Shown here: piece after piece, positions 27,260 through 34,441 of the stretch
Numbering within the stretch: position 1 is the stretch's first letter
Layout of the letters: each line of letters starts with the position of its first letter
Origin: Chloroflexota bacterium
GTDB lineage: Bacteria; Chloroflexota; Anaerolineae; Anaerolineales; VGOW01
Assembly (NCBI GenBank): GCA_016197225.1
Contig: JACPWC010000022.1
Location: forward strand, 16,086-80,085
Direction: 5' to 3'
Length of the DNA stretch: 64,000 bases
Position numbers and translations under genes: made by a program
The notes under the pieces: model-generated
Told to the model about the DNA's origin: nothing
What the model saw: the letters and a program-made list of their open reading frames with translations, nothing else
Databases searched by the model: none

Positions 27260-27293
27260 AACCCTCTCGAAGACTTGAGTCTTCGAGAGGGTT
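27260..27293. terminator. 16-bp perfect hairpin
   Basis: AACCCTCTCGAAGACT, TG, AGTCTTCGAGAGGGTT. On the - strand it lies downstream of the coxM-like gene and upstream of the hydrolase promoter. It may be a terminator or a member of the hairpin repeats. Confidence 0.55.
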
Positions 27294-27335
27294 GCTCAAC
27301 ATCTGGCGGACGAGACTTATTTGGAGCCGTCCTCA

Positions 27336-27363
27336 ATTCTCCAATCTCTAATTCTCTAATCTC
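27336..27363. repeat. CTCTAATCTCC-type repeat after the second CoxM-like gene
   Basis: CAATTCTCCAATCTCTAATTCTCTAATCTC abuts the TAA stop of the form II medium subunit. It is the same family as 10264-10312, 49746-49782 and the intragenic copy at 55446-55475. Confidence 0.65.
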
Positions 27364-28230
27364 TTACCCTTTCGCCCTCCCCGCCGCCGTCATCAGCGCC
27401 CGCTTGGCTAACACGGTGGCCAGGTGAACACGATACTCGCCGGAGGCGTAAGCGTCACTCAACGGGTCTTTGAGGGCGGCGGCCACTTTGTTTGCGGCGG
27501 CGGCGCAGGCGGCCTCGTCGCAGGCCGACCCCATCAACGCCTCCTCGGCGGCGCTCACCCGCACCGGGTTGCCCGTCACGCCGCCCACGGCCACGCGCGC
27601 GCCGTTGCACTTGCCGCCGCTCATCATCACCATGACGGCTACCCCGGCCACAGCGTAGCTGGAGGCCGGATGGCGGTGCTTCATGTAAGACGCGCCGGCA
27701 GTCTTGCCATAAGCCGGAACGCTCACCGAGGTCAACACTTCGTCGGCGGCCAGGGCAGTGGTGAGCAGGCCGGTGAAGAAGTCGGCGGCGGCGATGTCGC
27801 GTGTGCCTTTCGGCCCCATGACCGTCATTGTCGCGCCGAGGGCGATCATGGCCGTCGGGTAGTCGGCGGCGGGGTCGGCATGGGCCAGCGAGCCGCCCAG
27901 CGTGCCCTTGTTGCGGACTTGCTGATCGCCGATGTGGGACGCCGTCTCGGCCAGCAGGCCGCACTCAGCCTTCACCAGCTCGGACGATGCAACCGCCGTG
28001 TGAGTGGTGAGCGCGCCGATCTTCAAGTTGCCGCCATCTTTGCTGACTCCGGTGAGGCCGCCGATGCGGCTGATGTCCACCAGCGCCGCCGGGCCGGCCA
28101 CCCGCAGTTTCATGGCCGGGATGAGGCTATGGCCGCCGGCCAGCACTTTGGCCCCGCTCTTGGTTTTGAGAAGCTCAACGGCTTCGTTGAGAGTCGTCGG
28201 GCGATAGTAATCGAAGTTTGCAGAGTACAT
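27364..28230 (-). CDS. FAD-binding medium subunit of a form II molybdenum hydroxylase
   Basis: 288 residues from ATG 28230 (MYSANFDYYRPTTL), the usual start for this family; the longer frame to 28326 runs through a repeat. FAD pyrophosphate-binding blocks are AGGHSLIPAMKLR and LGGSLAHADPAADYPTA. It passes electrons from the iron-sulfur subunit to FAD. It is the last gene of an S-L-M set, with the large subunit 108 bp upstream. Confidence 0.9.
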   Translation of the reverse strand: MYSANFDYYRPTTLNEAVELLKTKSGAKVLAGGHSLIPAMKLRVAGPAALVDISRIGGLTGVSKDGGNLKIGALTTHTAVASSELVKAECGLLAETASHIGDQQVRNKGTLGGSLAHADPAADYPTAMIALGATMTVMGPKGTRDIAAADFFTGLLTTALAADEVLTSVSVPAYGKTAGASYMKHRHPASSYAVAGVAVMVMMSGGKCNGARVAVGGVTGNPVRVSAAEEALMGSACDEAACAAAANKVAAALKDPLSDAYASGEYRVHLATVLAKRALMTAAGRAKG

Positions 28231-28232
28231 TG

Positions 28233-28338
28233 TTAGTCTCCCTAGTCCTGTAGTCGTTTGGTCGGATAGTCGCATAATCTTGTGGTCGTGTTGTCCAACC
28301 GCCGGACAACAAGACCACCAGACCACCAGACTAAAAGA
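28233..28338. repeat. Long imperfect hairpin between form II L and M genes
   Basis: TCCTGTAGTCGTTTGGTC... is mirrored by ...GACCACCAGACTAAAAGACT around a TTGTCC/GGACAA core. It fills the whole L-M gap. I see no other signal there apart from the ribosome-binding site of the M gene. Confidence 0.65.
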
Positions 28339-30678
28339 CTATTTCTTCATCGCCCGCCAAATCTTTTCCGGCGTGAGCGGCATGTCAATGTGCTTGACGC
28401 CGAACGGCGTGAGGGCATCCATCACTGCGTTGACAATCGTCGGCGTGGAGGCAATGGTGCCCATCTCGCCCACGCCCTTGACGCCCAGCGGATTGTGAGG
28501 CGACGGTGTCTCAGTGTGTCCGGTTTCGATCATCGGGAACAACTCGGCGCGCGGGATGGCGTATTCCATGAGATTGGCCGTCACCAGTTGGCCGTTTTCG
28601 TCATACACGCCTTCTTCAGTGAGCGCCTGCCCAACACCCTGCACTATCCCACCGACCACCTGGCCGTTAACGATGAGTGGGTTGATGATCTTGCCCACGT
28701 CGTCAACGGCAATGTAACGCTGAAGGGTCACCTGGCCGGTGTCAGGGTCAATTTCTACTTGCGCGATGTGGGCGCTGTTGGGATAAGTGAAGTTGGCCGG
28801 GTCGTAATAGGTGTCTTCTTCCATGCCCGGCTCCATCCCGTCGGGCAGGTTGTGGGCGGTGTAGGCGGCAAAAGCCAGGTCGCCGAAGGATTTGGACTTG
28901 TCGGGCGAGCCTTTGACATAGACCTTGCCGTTGTCCTGGTCGTAGACCATGTCTTCAACCGCCGCTTCCAGTTGATGTGCGGCGATCTTCATCATCTTCG
29001 CTCGCACTTTTTCGGCGCTACGAACCAGGGCGCTTCCGCCGACCGATGTGCTTCGACTGCCGTAAGTGCCCATGCCGTTGGGAATCACGGCAGTGTCGCC
29101 GTGAACAATGTCAACATCGTTGATGTTGACGCCCAACTCGTCGGCCACGATCTGAGCAAACGTGGTCTCGTGGCCCTGGCCGTGCGTGTGGGCCCCGGTG
29201 AGCACCGTTACTTTGCCGGTAGCGTGGACGCGAACAGAGCCGCTCTCCCAGAAGCCGGTGACGCCGCCCAACGCGCCCGCCACCTTTGACGGAACCGGGC
29301 CGCTAGCTTCGATACAACCTGCGATGCCAATGCCAACCAGCTTGCCTTTCTTACGCGCCTCGGCCTGTTGCTTGCGCATCTCGGCATAGTTTGACATCTC
29401 GATGGCTTTATCAAAGAGACGCTGGTAATTGCCGCTGTCGTATTGCAGAGCCACCGGCGTTTGATACGGGAATTCATTCGCCGGAATGAAGTTCTTGCGC
29501 CGGAACTCAACTGGATCCATGTTCAACTCGCGGGCGGCGGTGTCCACCAGACGTTCGACCACGTAAGCGGCTTCGGGCCGACCCGCGCCGCGATAGGCGT
29601 CCACCCAAACGGTGTTACTCAGCGTGCCCCATATTTGGCCATAGATAGCTGGAATCTTGTAGAGGCCGGAAAGCAGGGTGACGTAGAAAGCGGTGGGGAT
29701 GAGTGAGGCGACGAGTGAAATGTAAGCCCCATTGTTGGCCCACGTTTCAACCCGCAAGCCAGTGATCGCGCCGTCCTTCTTCAGGGCCAGCTTGCAAACT
29801 GTGACATGATCGCGGCCCTGTGTATCCGACATGGCCGCCTCGCTGCGCGAGGACACCCACTTGACCGGGCGATTGAGCTTGCGCGCCGCCCAGGGCACGA
29901 GGGCTTCTTCGGGATAAGTCGGAATCTTGCTCCCGAAGCCGCCGCCCACATCGGGCGAGATCAACCGCAGTTTGTGTTCCGGGATGCCAATGAGGAAGGC
30001 GCTCAACACCACCCGAGTCAGATTGGGGTTCTGGCTCGTCGTCCACAGGGTCATTTCTTCTTTGCCTGAATCCCACTGGGCGAGCGCGGCGCGCGGCTCA
30101 ATGGCGGTGGCGATCAATCGCTGGTTGACCAGTTCCAACTCCACCACTTTGTCGGCCTCGGCGAAGGCTTTGTCGCATTCGTCCTTGTTGCCTAGCGCCC
30201 AGGTGTAGCTCATGTTATTGGGGATTTCATCATGGACTAAAGGCGCGCCGGGCTCGGCGGCTTTGCGGGCGTCGGTGACGGAGGGAAGCGGCTCGTACTC
30301 CACTTCGATCAGGTCGAGGGCGTCGGCGGCGATGTAAGGGGACTCGGCCACCACTGCCGCTACCCGGTCGCCCACGTGCCGCACTTTGTCTGTTTGCAAA
30401 ACGCGCTGGACGGGCACTTTGATGTTGGGGACGTTCCAGCCGCTGGGCAGTGCGCCAACGTCCATGGTGTCTTGGCCGGTGAACACGGCGATCACGCCGG
30501 GGTGGGCTTTGGCTTTGCTGATGTCAATGCTTTTGATTTTGGCATGAGCGTAGGGACTGCGTTTGATGGCAAGGTGGGCCATGCCCGGAATTTTGAGGTT
30601 CGCCACGTAACTGCCCTTGCCTTGAATGAATCGCGGGTCTTCCCGCCGCTTCATGCTGGTGCCAACGTATTTGCTCAT
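28339..30678 (-). CDS. Molybdenum hydroxylase large subunit, form II (AYRGAGR)
   Basis: 779 residues of the xanthine dehydrogenase/CO dehydrogenase large-subunit family: MSKYVGTSMKRREDPRFIQGKGSYV start, SPDVGGGFGSK molybdopterin loop, the active-site motif AYRGAGR at residues 361-367, GQGHETTFAQI, and the late GVGEMGT motif with the catalytic Glu. AYRGAGR defines the form II CoxL-like group; such enzymes may oxidise CO poorly or act on other aldehydes, purines or heterocycles. The substrate is unknown. The order S-L-M is typical of form II. Confidence 0.92.
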   Translation of the reverse strand: MSKYVGTSMKRREDPRFIQGKGSYVANLKIPGMAHLAIKRSPYAHAKIKSIDISKAKAHPGVIAVFTGQDTMDVGALPSGWNVPNIKVPVQRVLQTDKVRHVGDRVAAVVAESPYIAADALDLIEVEYEPLPSVTDARKAAEPGAPLVHDEIPNNMSYTWALGNKDECDKAFAEADKVVELELVNQRLIATAIEPRAALAQWDSGKEEMTLWTTSQNPNLTRVVLSAFLIGIPEHKLRLISPDVGGGFGSKIPTYPEEALVPWAARKLNRPVKWVSSRSEAAMSDTQGRDHVTVCKLALKKDGAITGLRVETWANNGAYISLVASLIPTAFYVTLLSGLYKIPAIYGQIWGTLSNTVWVDAYRGAGRPEAAYVVERLVDTAARELNMDPVEFRRKNFIPANEFPYQTPVALQYDSGNYQRLFDKAIEMSNYAEMRKQQAEARKKGKLVGIGIAGCIEASGPVPSKVAGALGGVTGFWESGSVRVHATGKVTVLTGAHTHGQGHETTFAQIVADELGVNINDVDIVHGDTAVIPNGMGTYGSRSTSVGGSALVRSAEKVRAKMMKIAAHQLEAAVEDMVYDQDNGKVYVKGSPDKSKSFGDLAFAAYTAHNLPDGMEPGMEEDTYYDPANFTYPNSAHIAQVEIDPDTGQVTLQRYIAVDDVGKIINPLIVNGQVVGGIVQGVGQALTEEGVYDENGQLVTANLMEYAIPRAELFPMIETGHTETPSPHNPLGVKGVGEMGTIASTPTIVNAVMDALTPFGVKHIDMPLTPEKIWRAMKK

Positions 30679-30690
30679 AGGAAACTCCTC

Positions 30691-30731
30691 TAATTGGTTA
30701 TTGGTTATCAGTAATTACTAATAACCAATTA
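30691..30731. repeat. TAATTGGTTATT inverted repeat between form II S and L genes
   Basis: TAATTGGTTATT and AATAACCAATTA are exact 12-bp arms. It occupies most of the S-L spacer and abuts the stop codon of the S gene. Confidence 0.7.
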
Positions 30732-31190
30732 CTAACCCGCCGCCTGCTGAATGGCTTTGACGATATTCTGGTAGCCGGTGCACCGGCAGACGTTGCCCTC
30801 CAGCCCGTGCCTGATTTCGGCCTCGGTGGGATGAGGGTTGCGGTTGAGCAAGTCCACCGCCGTCATGATCATGCCCGGCGTGCAGAAGCCGCATTGCAAG
30901 CCGTGCTTTTCCCAGAAGCCCTGCTGAACCGCGTGCAGGGTACCGTTTTGAGCTAGCCCCTCAATCGTGGTCACGCTACTGCCATCGGCTTGCACGGCTA
31001 GCAGGGTGCAGGATTTAACCGCCTGACCGTCCAGCAGAACGGTGCAAGAGCCGCACTGGCTGGTGTCGCAGCCGACGTTGGTTCCGGTCAGCCCCAGTTC
31101 CTCGCGCAAAAAATGCGCCAGCAGAACGCGGGGTTCAACCTCTCGCGTTTGTTGGACTCCGTTCACCGTAATTGAAACCGATTGCTTCAT
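30732..31190 (-). CDS. [2Fe-2S] small subunit of the form II molybdenum hydroxylase
   Basis: 152 residues from ATG 31190, with AAGGAGG ten bases upstream; the in-frame ATG at 31229 is upstream of that site. Plant-type cluster ligands lie in [17 protein letters not shown] with a later KSC, and the second cluster in QCGFCTPGM and NVCRCTGY. It carries electrons from molybdenum to FAD. A hairpin with a T-run lies about 62 bases upstream. Confidence 0.93.
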   Translation of the reverse strand: MKQSVSITVNGVQQTREVEPRVLLAHFLREELGLTGTNVGCDTSQCGSCTVLLDGQAVKSCTLLAVQADGSSVTTIEGLAQNGTLHAVQQGFWEKHGLQCGFCTPGMIMTAVDLLNRNPHPTEAEIRHGLEGNVCRCTGYQNIVKAIQQAAG

Positions 31191-31506
31191 ACTATTAGCC
31201 TCCTTGTTGATGATGTGGGTTGTTGACACTTACCGGCACGCCCGGCAGTGAAATAAAAACTCCAGCGGGCCGGGAGGGGCAGGCTGGAGTCAGGAAGAGG
31301 CGGCGTCAGGTTGCAGGCGCAGGGCGACCCGTGCAGATTGAACGGCGTGTGCTGGCGCTGTTGAAGGTTTGGCATGGATGAGGTTTGAGTTGCCGATTGG
31401 TTTCTACTCCACTCTACCGCAAACTTCCATCAAAAGTCAATCTTTTGGGGAAAATGCTGAATTGCTCATTGGGTCTTAACCCTGCGCCGGGCGATCCGGT
31501 TCGCGT
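31191..31506 (-). other. 316-bp spacer between the molybdopterin-binding gene and the form II set
   Basis: It holds no convincing gene. The only clear signals are the ribosome-binding site of the S gene and the terminator-like hairpin at 31252-31290. It may carry the promoter or an attenuating leader for the form II set. I see no clear -35/-10 pair. Confidence 0.5.
31252..31290 (-). terminator. Terminator or attenuator upstream of the form II set
   Basis: On the - strand ACTCCAGC pairs with GCTGGAGT and is followed by TTTTATTT, a good intrinsic terminator. It could end the CO dehydrogenase transcript or attenuate the form II genes. Confidence 0.7.
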
Positions 31507-32532
31507 TCAGGCCAGTTCGTTGCGGGGCATGGGCCGCTCCGGGGCGTCTTCCAGCAGGCCGCCGTGACCCAGAGCGAAAATGTCGGCGCGAGTCAGGCGG
31601 TCGCCGGCCAGGAGGCGCGGCAGAACCCAGTCTACGATGTTGACTTTGCGGCTCCGGGCGCAACCGGGCGCGCCCAAAATTGCCGCATCGCCCAGGTAGG
31701 CCACCAATAGCAAATTGCCGGGGTCCACTGGCACGCCAAAGCAGGTCACTTCACCGCCCGCCTGTTCGATGGCTCTGGGGACGATGTCGTGCCTGTCCAT
31801 GATGGCGGTTTCCCCGGCCAGGACGATCAGACGCGCTCCCGCCTCGCGCGCTCGTTGCAGGCTTTCAATCAAAGTTGCTTCGCCGGTCTCATCTTCCAGT
31901 GGCACGTAGTCGGTGTTGTGGATTTGCGAACCAAGTGCCTCAACGCGGTCACGTAGCGGGGCAAAGTCGGCGAAAAGTTTTTCTTGCAGAGACGGCGACC
32001 CCGACAGAATCAGGCTGACGGATTGCGGCTTTAGCTCGTCCACCCGGATTAAGGGGAAGCCGTCACTCTTCCCGGCGGCTTCAGCTTGTCCAATAACTGT
32101 TTCCGGCACGGCGAAGGGGATGATTTTGACGGTGGCGACGATTTGGCGCGGGCGGACGGCGGTGTGAGAGGCCAGGGTGGCCAGGGTGACGCCGTCACAG
32201 GCGTTGACCCGGTTCAGTCGTTCCACGTCTACGCGCAAAACGCCCTGAACGGTCGCCAGCAGGTTCACCCGCCCCGAAGCCGGGCCAGAGAGCCGCAGGC
32301 CGTCCCCGGTCACGGCCTGGGCCACGCGGCGGGCGGCGGTGTCCTCGTCCAAATCGCCCGGCTCCAACTCGGCCACGTATACCGAGTTTCGCCCGATGGC
32401 TCGCAAAGCGGCAACGTCGTCGGCAGTGAGCGGCTTGCCCTTGCGTAAGATGCGTTTGCCGTCCGGCCCGGCGATGTTGTGGCCGAGAATTTTGTTTTGG
32501 GCGTGGGTGAGGGGAACTGGCCCGAACTTCAT
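31507..32532 (-). CDS. Molybdopterin-binding-domain protein (MoeA/MoCF-like)
   Basis: 341 residues. The N-terminal half is MoeA-like (HNIAGPDGKRILRKGKPLTADDVAAL). The C-terminal half has the MoCF fold with LSGSPSLQEK, IVLAGETAIMDRHDIVPRAIEQAGG and GVPVDPGNLLLVAYLG. Such genes sit in CO dehydrogenase operons and are thought to assist molybdenum cofactor insertion or cytidylylation; the nucleotidyltransferase domain often fused to this module is absent. It may be the last gene of the form I operon. Confidence 0.82.
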   Translation of the reverse strand: MKFGPVPLTHAQNKILGHNIAGPDGKRILRKGKPLTADDVAALRAIGRNSVYVAELEPGDLDEDTAARRVAQAVTGDGLRLSGPASGRVNLLATVQGVLRVDVERLNRVNACDGVTLATLASHTAVRPRQIVATVKIIPFAVPETVIGQAEAAGKSDGFPLIRVDELKPQSVSLILSGSPSLQEKLFADFAPLRDRVEALGSQIHNTDYVPLEDETGEATLIESLQRAREAGARLIVLAGETAIMDRHDIVPRAIEQAGGEVTCFGVPVDPGNLLLVAYLGDAAILGAPGCARSRKVNIVDWVLPRLLAGDRLTRADIFALGHGGLLEDAPERPMPRNELA

Positions 32533-32539
32533 AACGAAA

Positions 32540-32609
32540 AGCGGTCAGCTTTCAGCCATCAGCTTTTTGAAACTTCAGGCTACGTGCTGACCGCTGAAAG
32601 CTGATTGCC
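32540..32609. repeat. CAGCTTTCAG/CTGAAAGCTG hairpin repeat
   Basis: AGCGGTCAGCTTTCAGCCATCAGC is mirrored by TGCTGACCGCTGAAAGCTGATTG in the spacer between coxG and the molybdopterin-binding gene. Confidence 0.7.
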
Positions 32610-32614
32610 AAGAG

Positions 32615-33058
32615 CTACACTTCAATTCTCTTTTTGACTTCGTTGAAAAACTCGCCGGCCAGTTTTTGAGTCACCGGCCCCATCATCCGGGCGGCCAGGC
32701 TGGCCAGTTGGCCGAGGATGACAATGTCCGCCGTCCACTTCAAATCGGTTGAACCGTCCGGGCCGTCGCTGAGAAACATTTCGCTGGTCACGTCGGCGGC
32801 GCTGCCGGGCGCGTTGCCATGCCCTTTGATTTTGGCCCGGTTCGGCGCCTCCAGTTCCAGGAACTCGCCGTCGCCGCTGAATTTAGCCTTGACCGAGCCG
32901 AGGCCGATAGCGGCAATGGCTTTGAACTTTTTATTTGGCTCAATGATTTCAATTGACTCCACGCCCGGCGCGCACCCGGCCACCTTGTGCGGGTCGGTGA
33001 GAAACTCCCACACTTTCTGGCGATGGGCTTTGATGTTGGTGGTTCCTTCAAGATGCAT
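32615..33058 (-). CDS. coxG: CO dehydrogenase subunit G-like SRPBCC protein
   Basis: 147 residues of the CoxG/SRPBCC fold: MHLEGTTNIKAHRQKVWEFLTDPHKVAGCAPGVE is nearly diagnostic, as is the late GQLASLAARMMGPVTQKLAGEFF. In Oligotropha, CoxG helps recruit CO dehydrogenase to the membrane quinone pool. This version lacks the C-terminal membrane-associated tail found in longer homologues. It lies 3 bases after the small unknown gene. Confidence 0.92.
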   Translation of the reverse strand: MHLEGTTNIKAHRQKVWEFLTDPHKVAGCAPGVESIEIIEPNKKFKAIAAIGLGSVKAKFSGDGEFLELEAPNRAKIKGHGNAPGSAADVTSEMFLSDGPDGSTDLKWTADIVILGQLASLAARMMGPVTQKLAGEFFNEVKKRIEV

Positions 33059-33061
33059 GGT

Positions 33062-33301
33062 TTATCTTTCTTGGCGGATTTCGCGTTGCCACACAACGGG
33101 ATCGGCGATGCTAGCCAATGCGTTTGTCTTCGCCAATCCGGCCAGCGCCAAAGACATTGCCCGGCCTCGTTCAGCTTTCGATGTGGTCGTCGCTTTGCGG
33201 AGCAGGGTAATTCGCACCTCCGCTCCTTTAATTTGGCGTGCGGGCTTGTCAACCCAGGTAATCTGGTTGCCATTGACGATAGCACGATAGGTGGTCAACA
33301 T
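33062..33301 (-). CDS. Small protein of unknown function in the CO dehydrogenase operon
   Basis: 79 residues. I do not recognise it with certainty. The start is strong (AGGAGGAAAC before ATG), and it is spaced 3 bases from coxG, so it is likely translated. The N-terminal half (TYRAIVNGNQITWVDKPARQIKGAEVRITLL) looks like a small beta-barrel such as those of short antitoxin-like proteins; the C-terminal half is helical and basic. It is not part of the standard cox gene set. Confidence 0.6.
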   Translation of the reverse strand: MLTTYRAIVNGNQITWVDKPARQIKGAEVRITLLRKATTTSKAERGRAMSLALAGLAKTNALASIADPVVWQREIRQER

Positions 33302-33345
33302 GTTTCCTCCTGCTCCAAATTATACCCGCCAAACTTAGCCATTCG

Positions 33346-34341
33346 TCACTCAATGCTTGCCAGATATTTCTCTGGCTCTTTCTCAAACGACCGCTTGCAA
33401 CCGGCGCAACAGAAATAATACGTTTGTCCGCTGTAGTCGGTAGTATAACGTGCCCCGGCAATTTCGACCATCATGCCACAGACGGGGTCTTTGGCTTCGG
33501 AGACTTCGACCGGCGCTGATGTGGCAATTGGGAATTGGTTATTGGTAATTAGTAATTGGCGGCCCACCTGCACGATCTCGGCCAGGATGCTGATGGCGAT
33601 CTCTTCCGGCGTGACGGCGCCAATGTCCAACCCTGCCGGATATTTTAGCCGAGAGAGGCGATCTTCGGGGATGCCGGAGTCGCGCAAATATTGGATGACA
33701 GATTCCGCCCGCTTCTTGCTGGCGACGAGGGCGATGTAGGGCGCGTCGGTCTTCAACGCCGCGATCAGCGCGTCTTCGTCATAGTTGCCGTGCGAGGCGA
33801 CGACGATGTAAGTTTGCGGGGCGGCCTTGATTTGCGAGAAGTCAATGTGATCGCGCACCATGTCGGCCTCCGGGAAACGGTCAGGTGTCGCGTCCATTCC
33901 CATCACGGTGACGGCGTAGCCCATGCCTTTGCCCAGTCTTGCCAAAGCTTCGGCCAGAGGCAGGTGGCCGACGACGATCAGTTGTGGTTTTGGCAAATGC
34001 GGTTCAATGTAGACTTCCAACGTGCCTCCGCTGATGCAAGTCAGGGCGATCTCAATCACGCCATCATCCGAGCGCCCCAATTTCTCCGGCGGGCACAACC
34101 GCAACAAGCGCGGTTGTCCGTCTTGCAAGGCTTTGAGCGATTCGCGGATGACGCTGGGCTGGGCGCAACTGCCGCCGACCCAGCCCGTCAGCTTGCCGTC
34201 AGCGGTGATGATGGCCTTCGCTCCGGCTTTGGCCGAGGTTGGCTTTTCGGCGCGAACGACGGTGGCGAGGACGAACGGCTGGCCCGCTTTGGCGAGCGCC
34301 AGCGCCTGATCAAGATAGTTTTCTAGCATAGAAAAATTCAC
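33346..34341 (-). CDS. XdhC/CoxF-like maturation factor fused to a YHS domain
   Basis: 331 residues. The XdhC_CoxI segment (FVLATVVRAEKPTSAKAGAKAIITADGKLTGWVGGSC, about 22-60) and the Rossmann half (PQLIVVGHLPLAEAL) are typical; XdhC-type proteins bind molybdenum cofactor and help its sulfuration and insertion. From about 285 a YHS domain (KDPVCGMMVE ... YYFCCAGCKRSFEKEPEKYL) with the metal-type Cys residues is fused. The linker (RQLLITNNQFPIATS) is encoded by an AT-rich repeat at 33525-33559. YHS fusion suggests binding or delivery of a metal such as copper, which form I enzymes need; this is an inference. Confidence 0.85.
   Translation of the reverse strand: MNFSMLENYLDQALALAKAGQPFVLATVVRAEKPTSAKAGAKAIITADGKLTGWVGGSCAQPSVIRESLKALQDGQPRLLRLCPPEKLGRSDDGVIEIALTCISGGTLEVYIEPHLPKPQLIVVGHLPLAEALARLGKGMGYAVTVMGMDATPDRFPEADMVRDHIDFSQIKAAPQTYIVVASHGNYDEDALIAALKTDAPYIALVASKKRAESVIQYLRDSGIPEDRLSRLKYPAGLDIGAVTPEEIAISILAEIVQVGRQLLITNNQFPIATSAPVEVSEAKDPVCGMMVEIAGARYTTDYSGQTYYFCCAGCKRSFEKEPEKYLASIE
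33525..33559. repeat. AATTGGTTATTGGTAATTAG repeat inside the XdhC-YHS gene
   Basis: The same family as 30691-30731 and 10827-10884. Here it is translated and lies exactly between two folded domains. Confidence 0.7.
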
Positions 34342-34441
34342 CGCAAAGACGCTAAGAGCGCAAAGTCATCTTTATCCTCTTCGCGTCCTTCGCGCCTTCG
34401 CGGTGAGAAAATGATATTTGACGTTTTACGTTTGACGCTTC
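34337..34441. repeat. Composite repeat: CACCGCAAAGACGC hairpin plus TTTGACGTTTTACG unit
   Basis: CACCGCAAAGACGC... and ...GCGCCTTCGCGGTG form the hairpin. A TTTGACGTTTTACGTTTGACG unit follows. The latter supplies the TGA stop of the form I coxL. Confidence 0.7.

Noticed and set aside
28231..28326. N-terminal extension of the form II medium subunit
   Set aside because: It is translated from a hairpin repeat and has no ribosome-binding site.
31187..31375. 62-residue open frame before the form II genes
   Set aside because: No ribosome-binding site, biased composition, and it overlaps a terminator and the S gene start.
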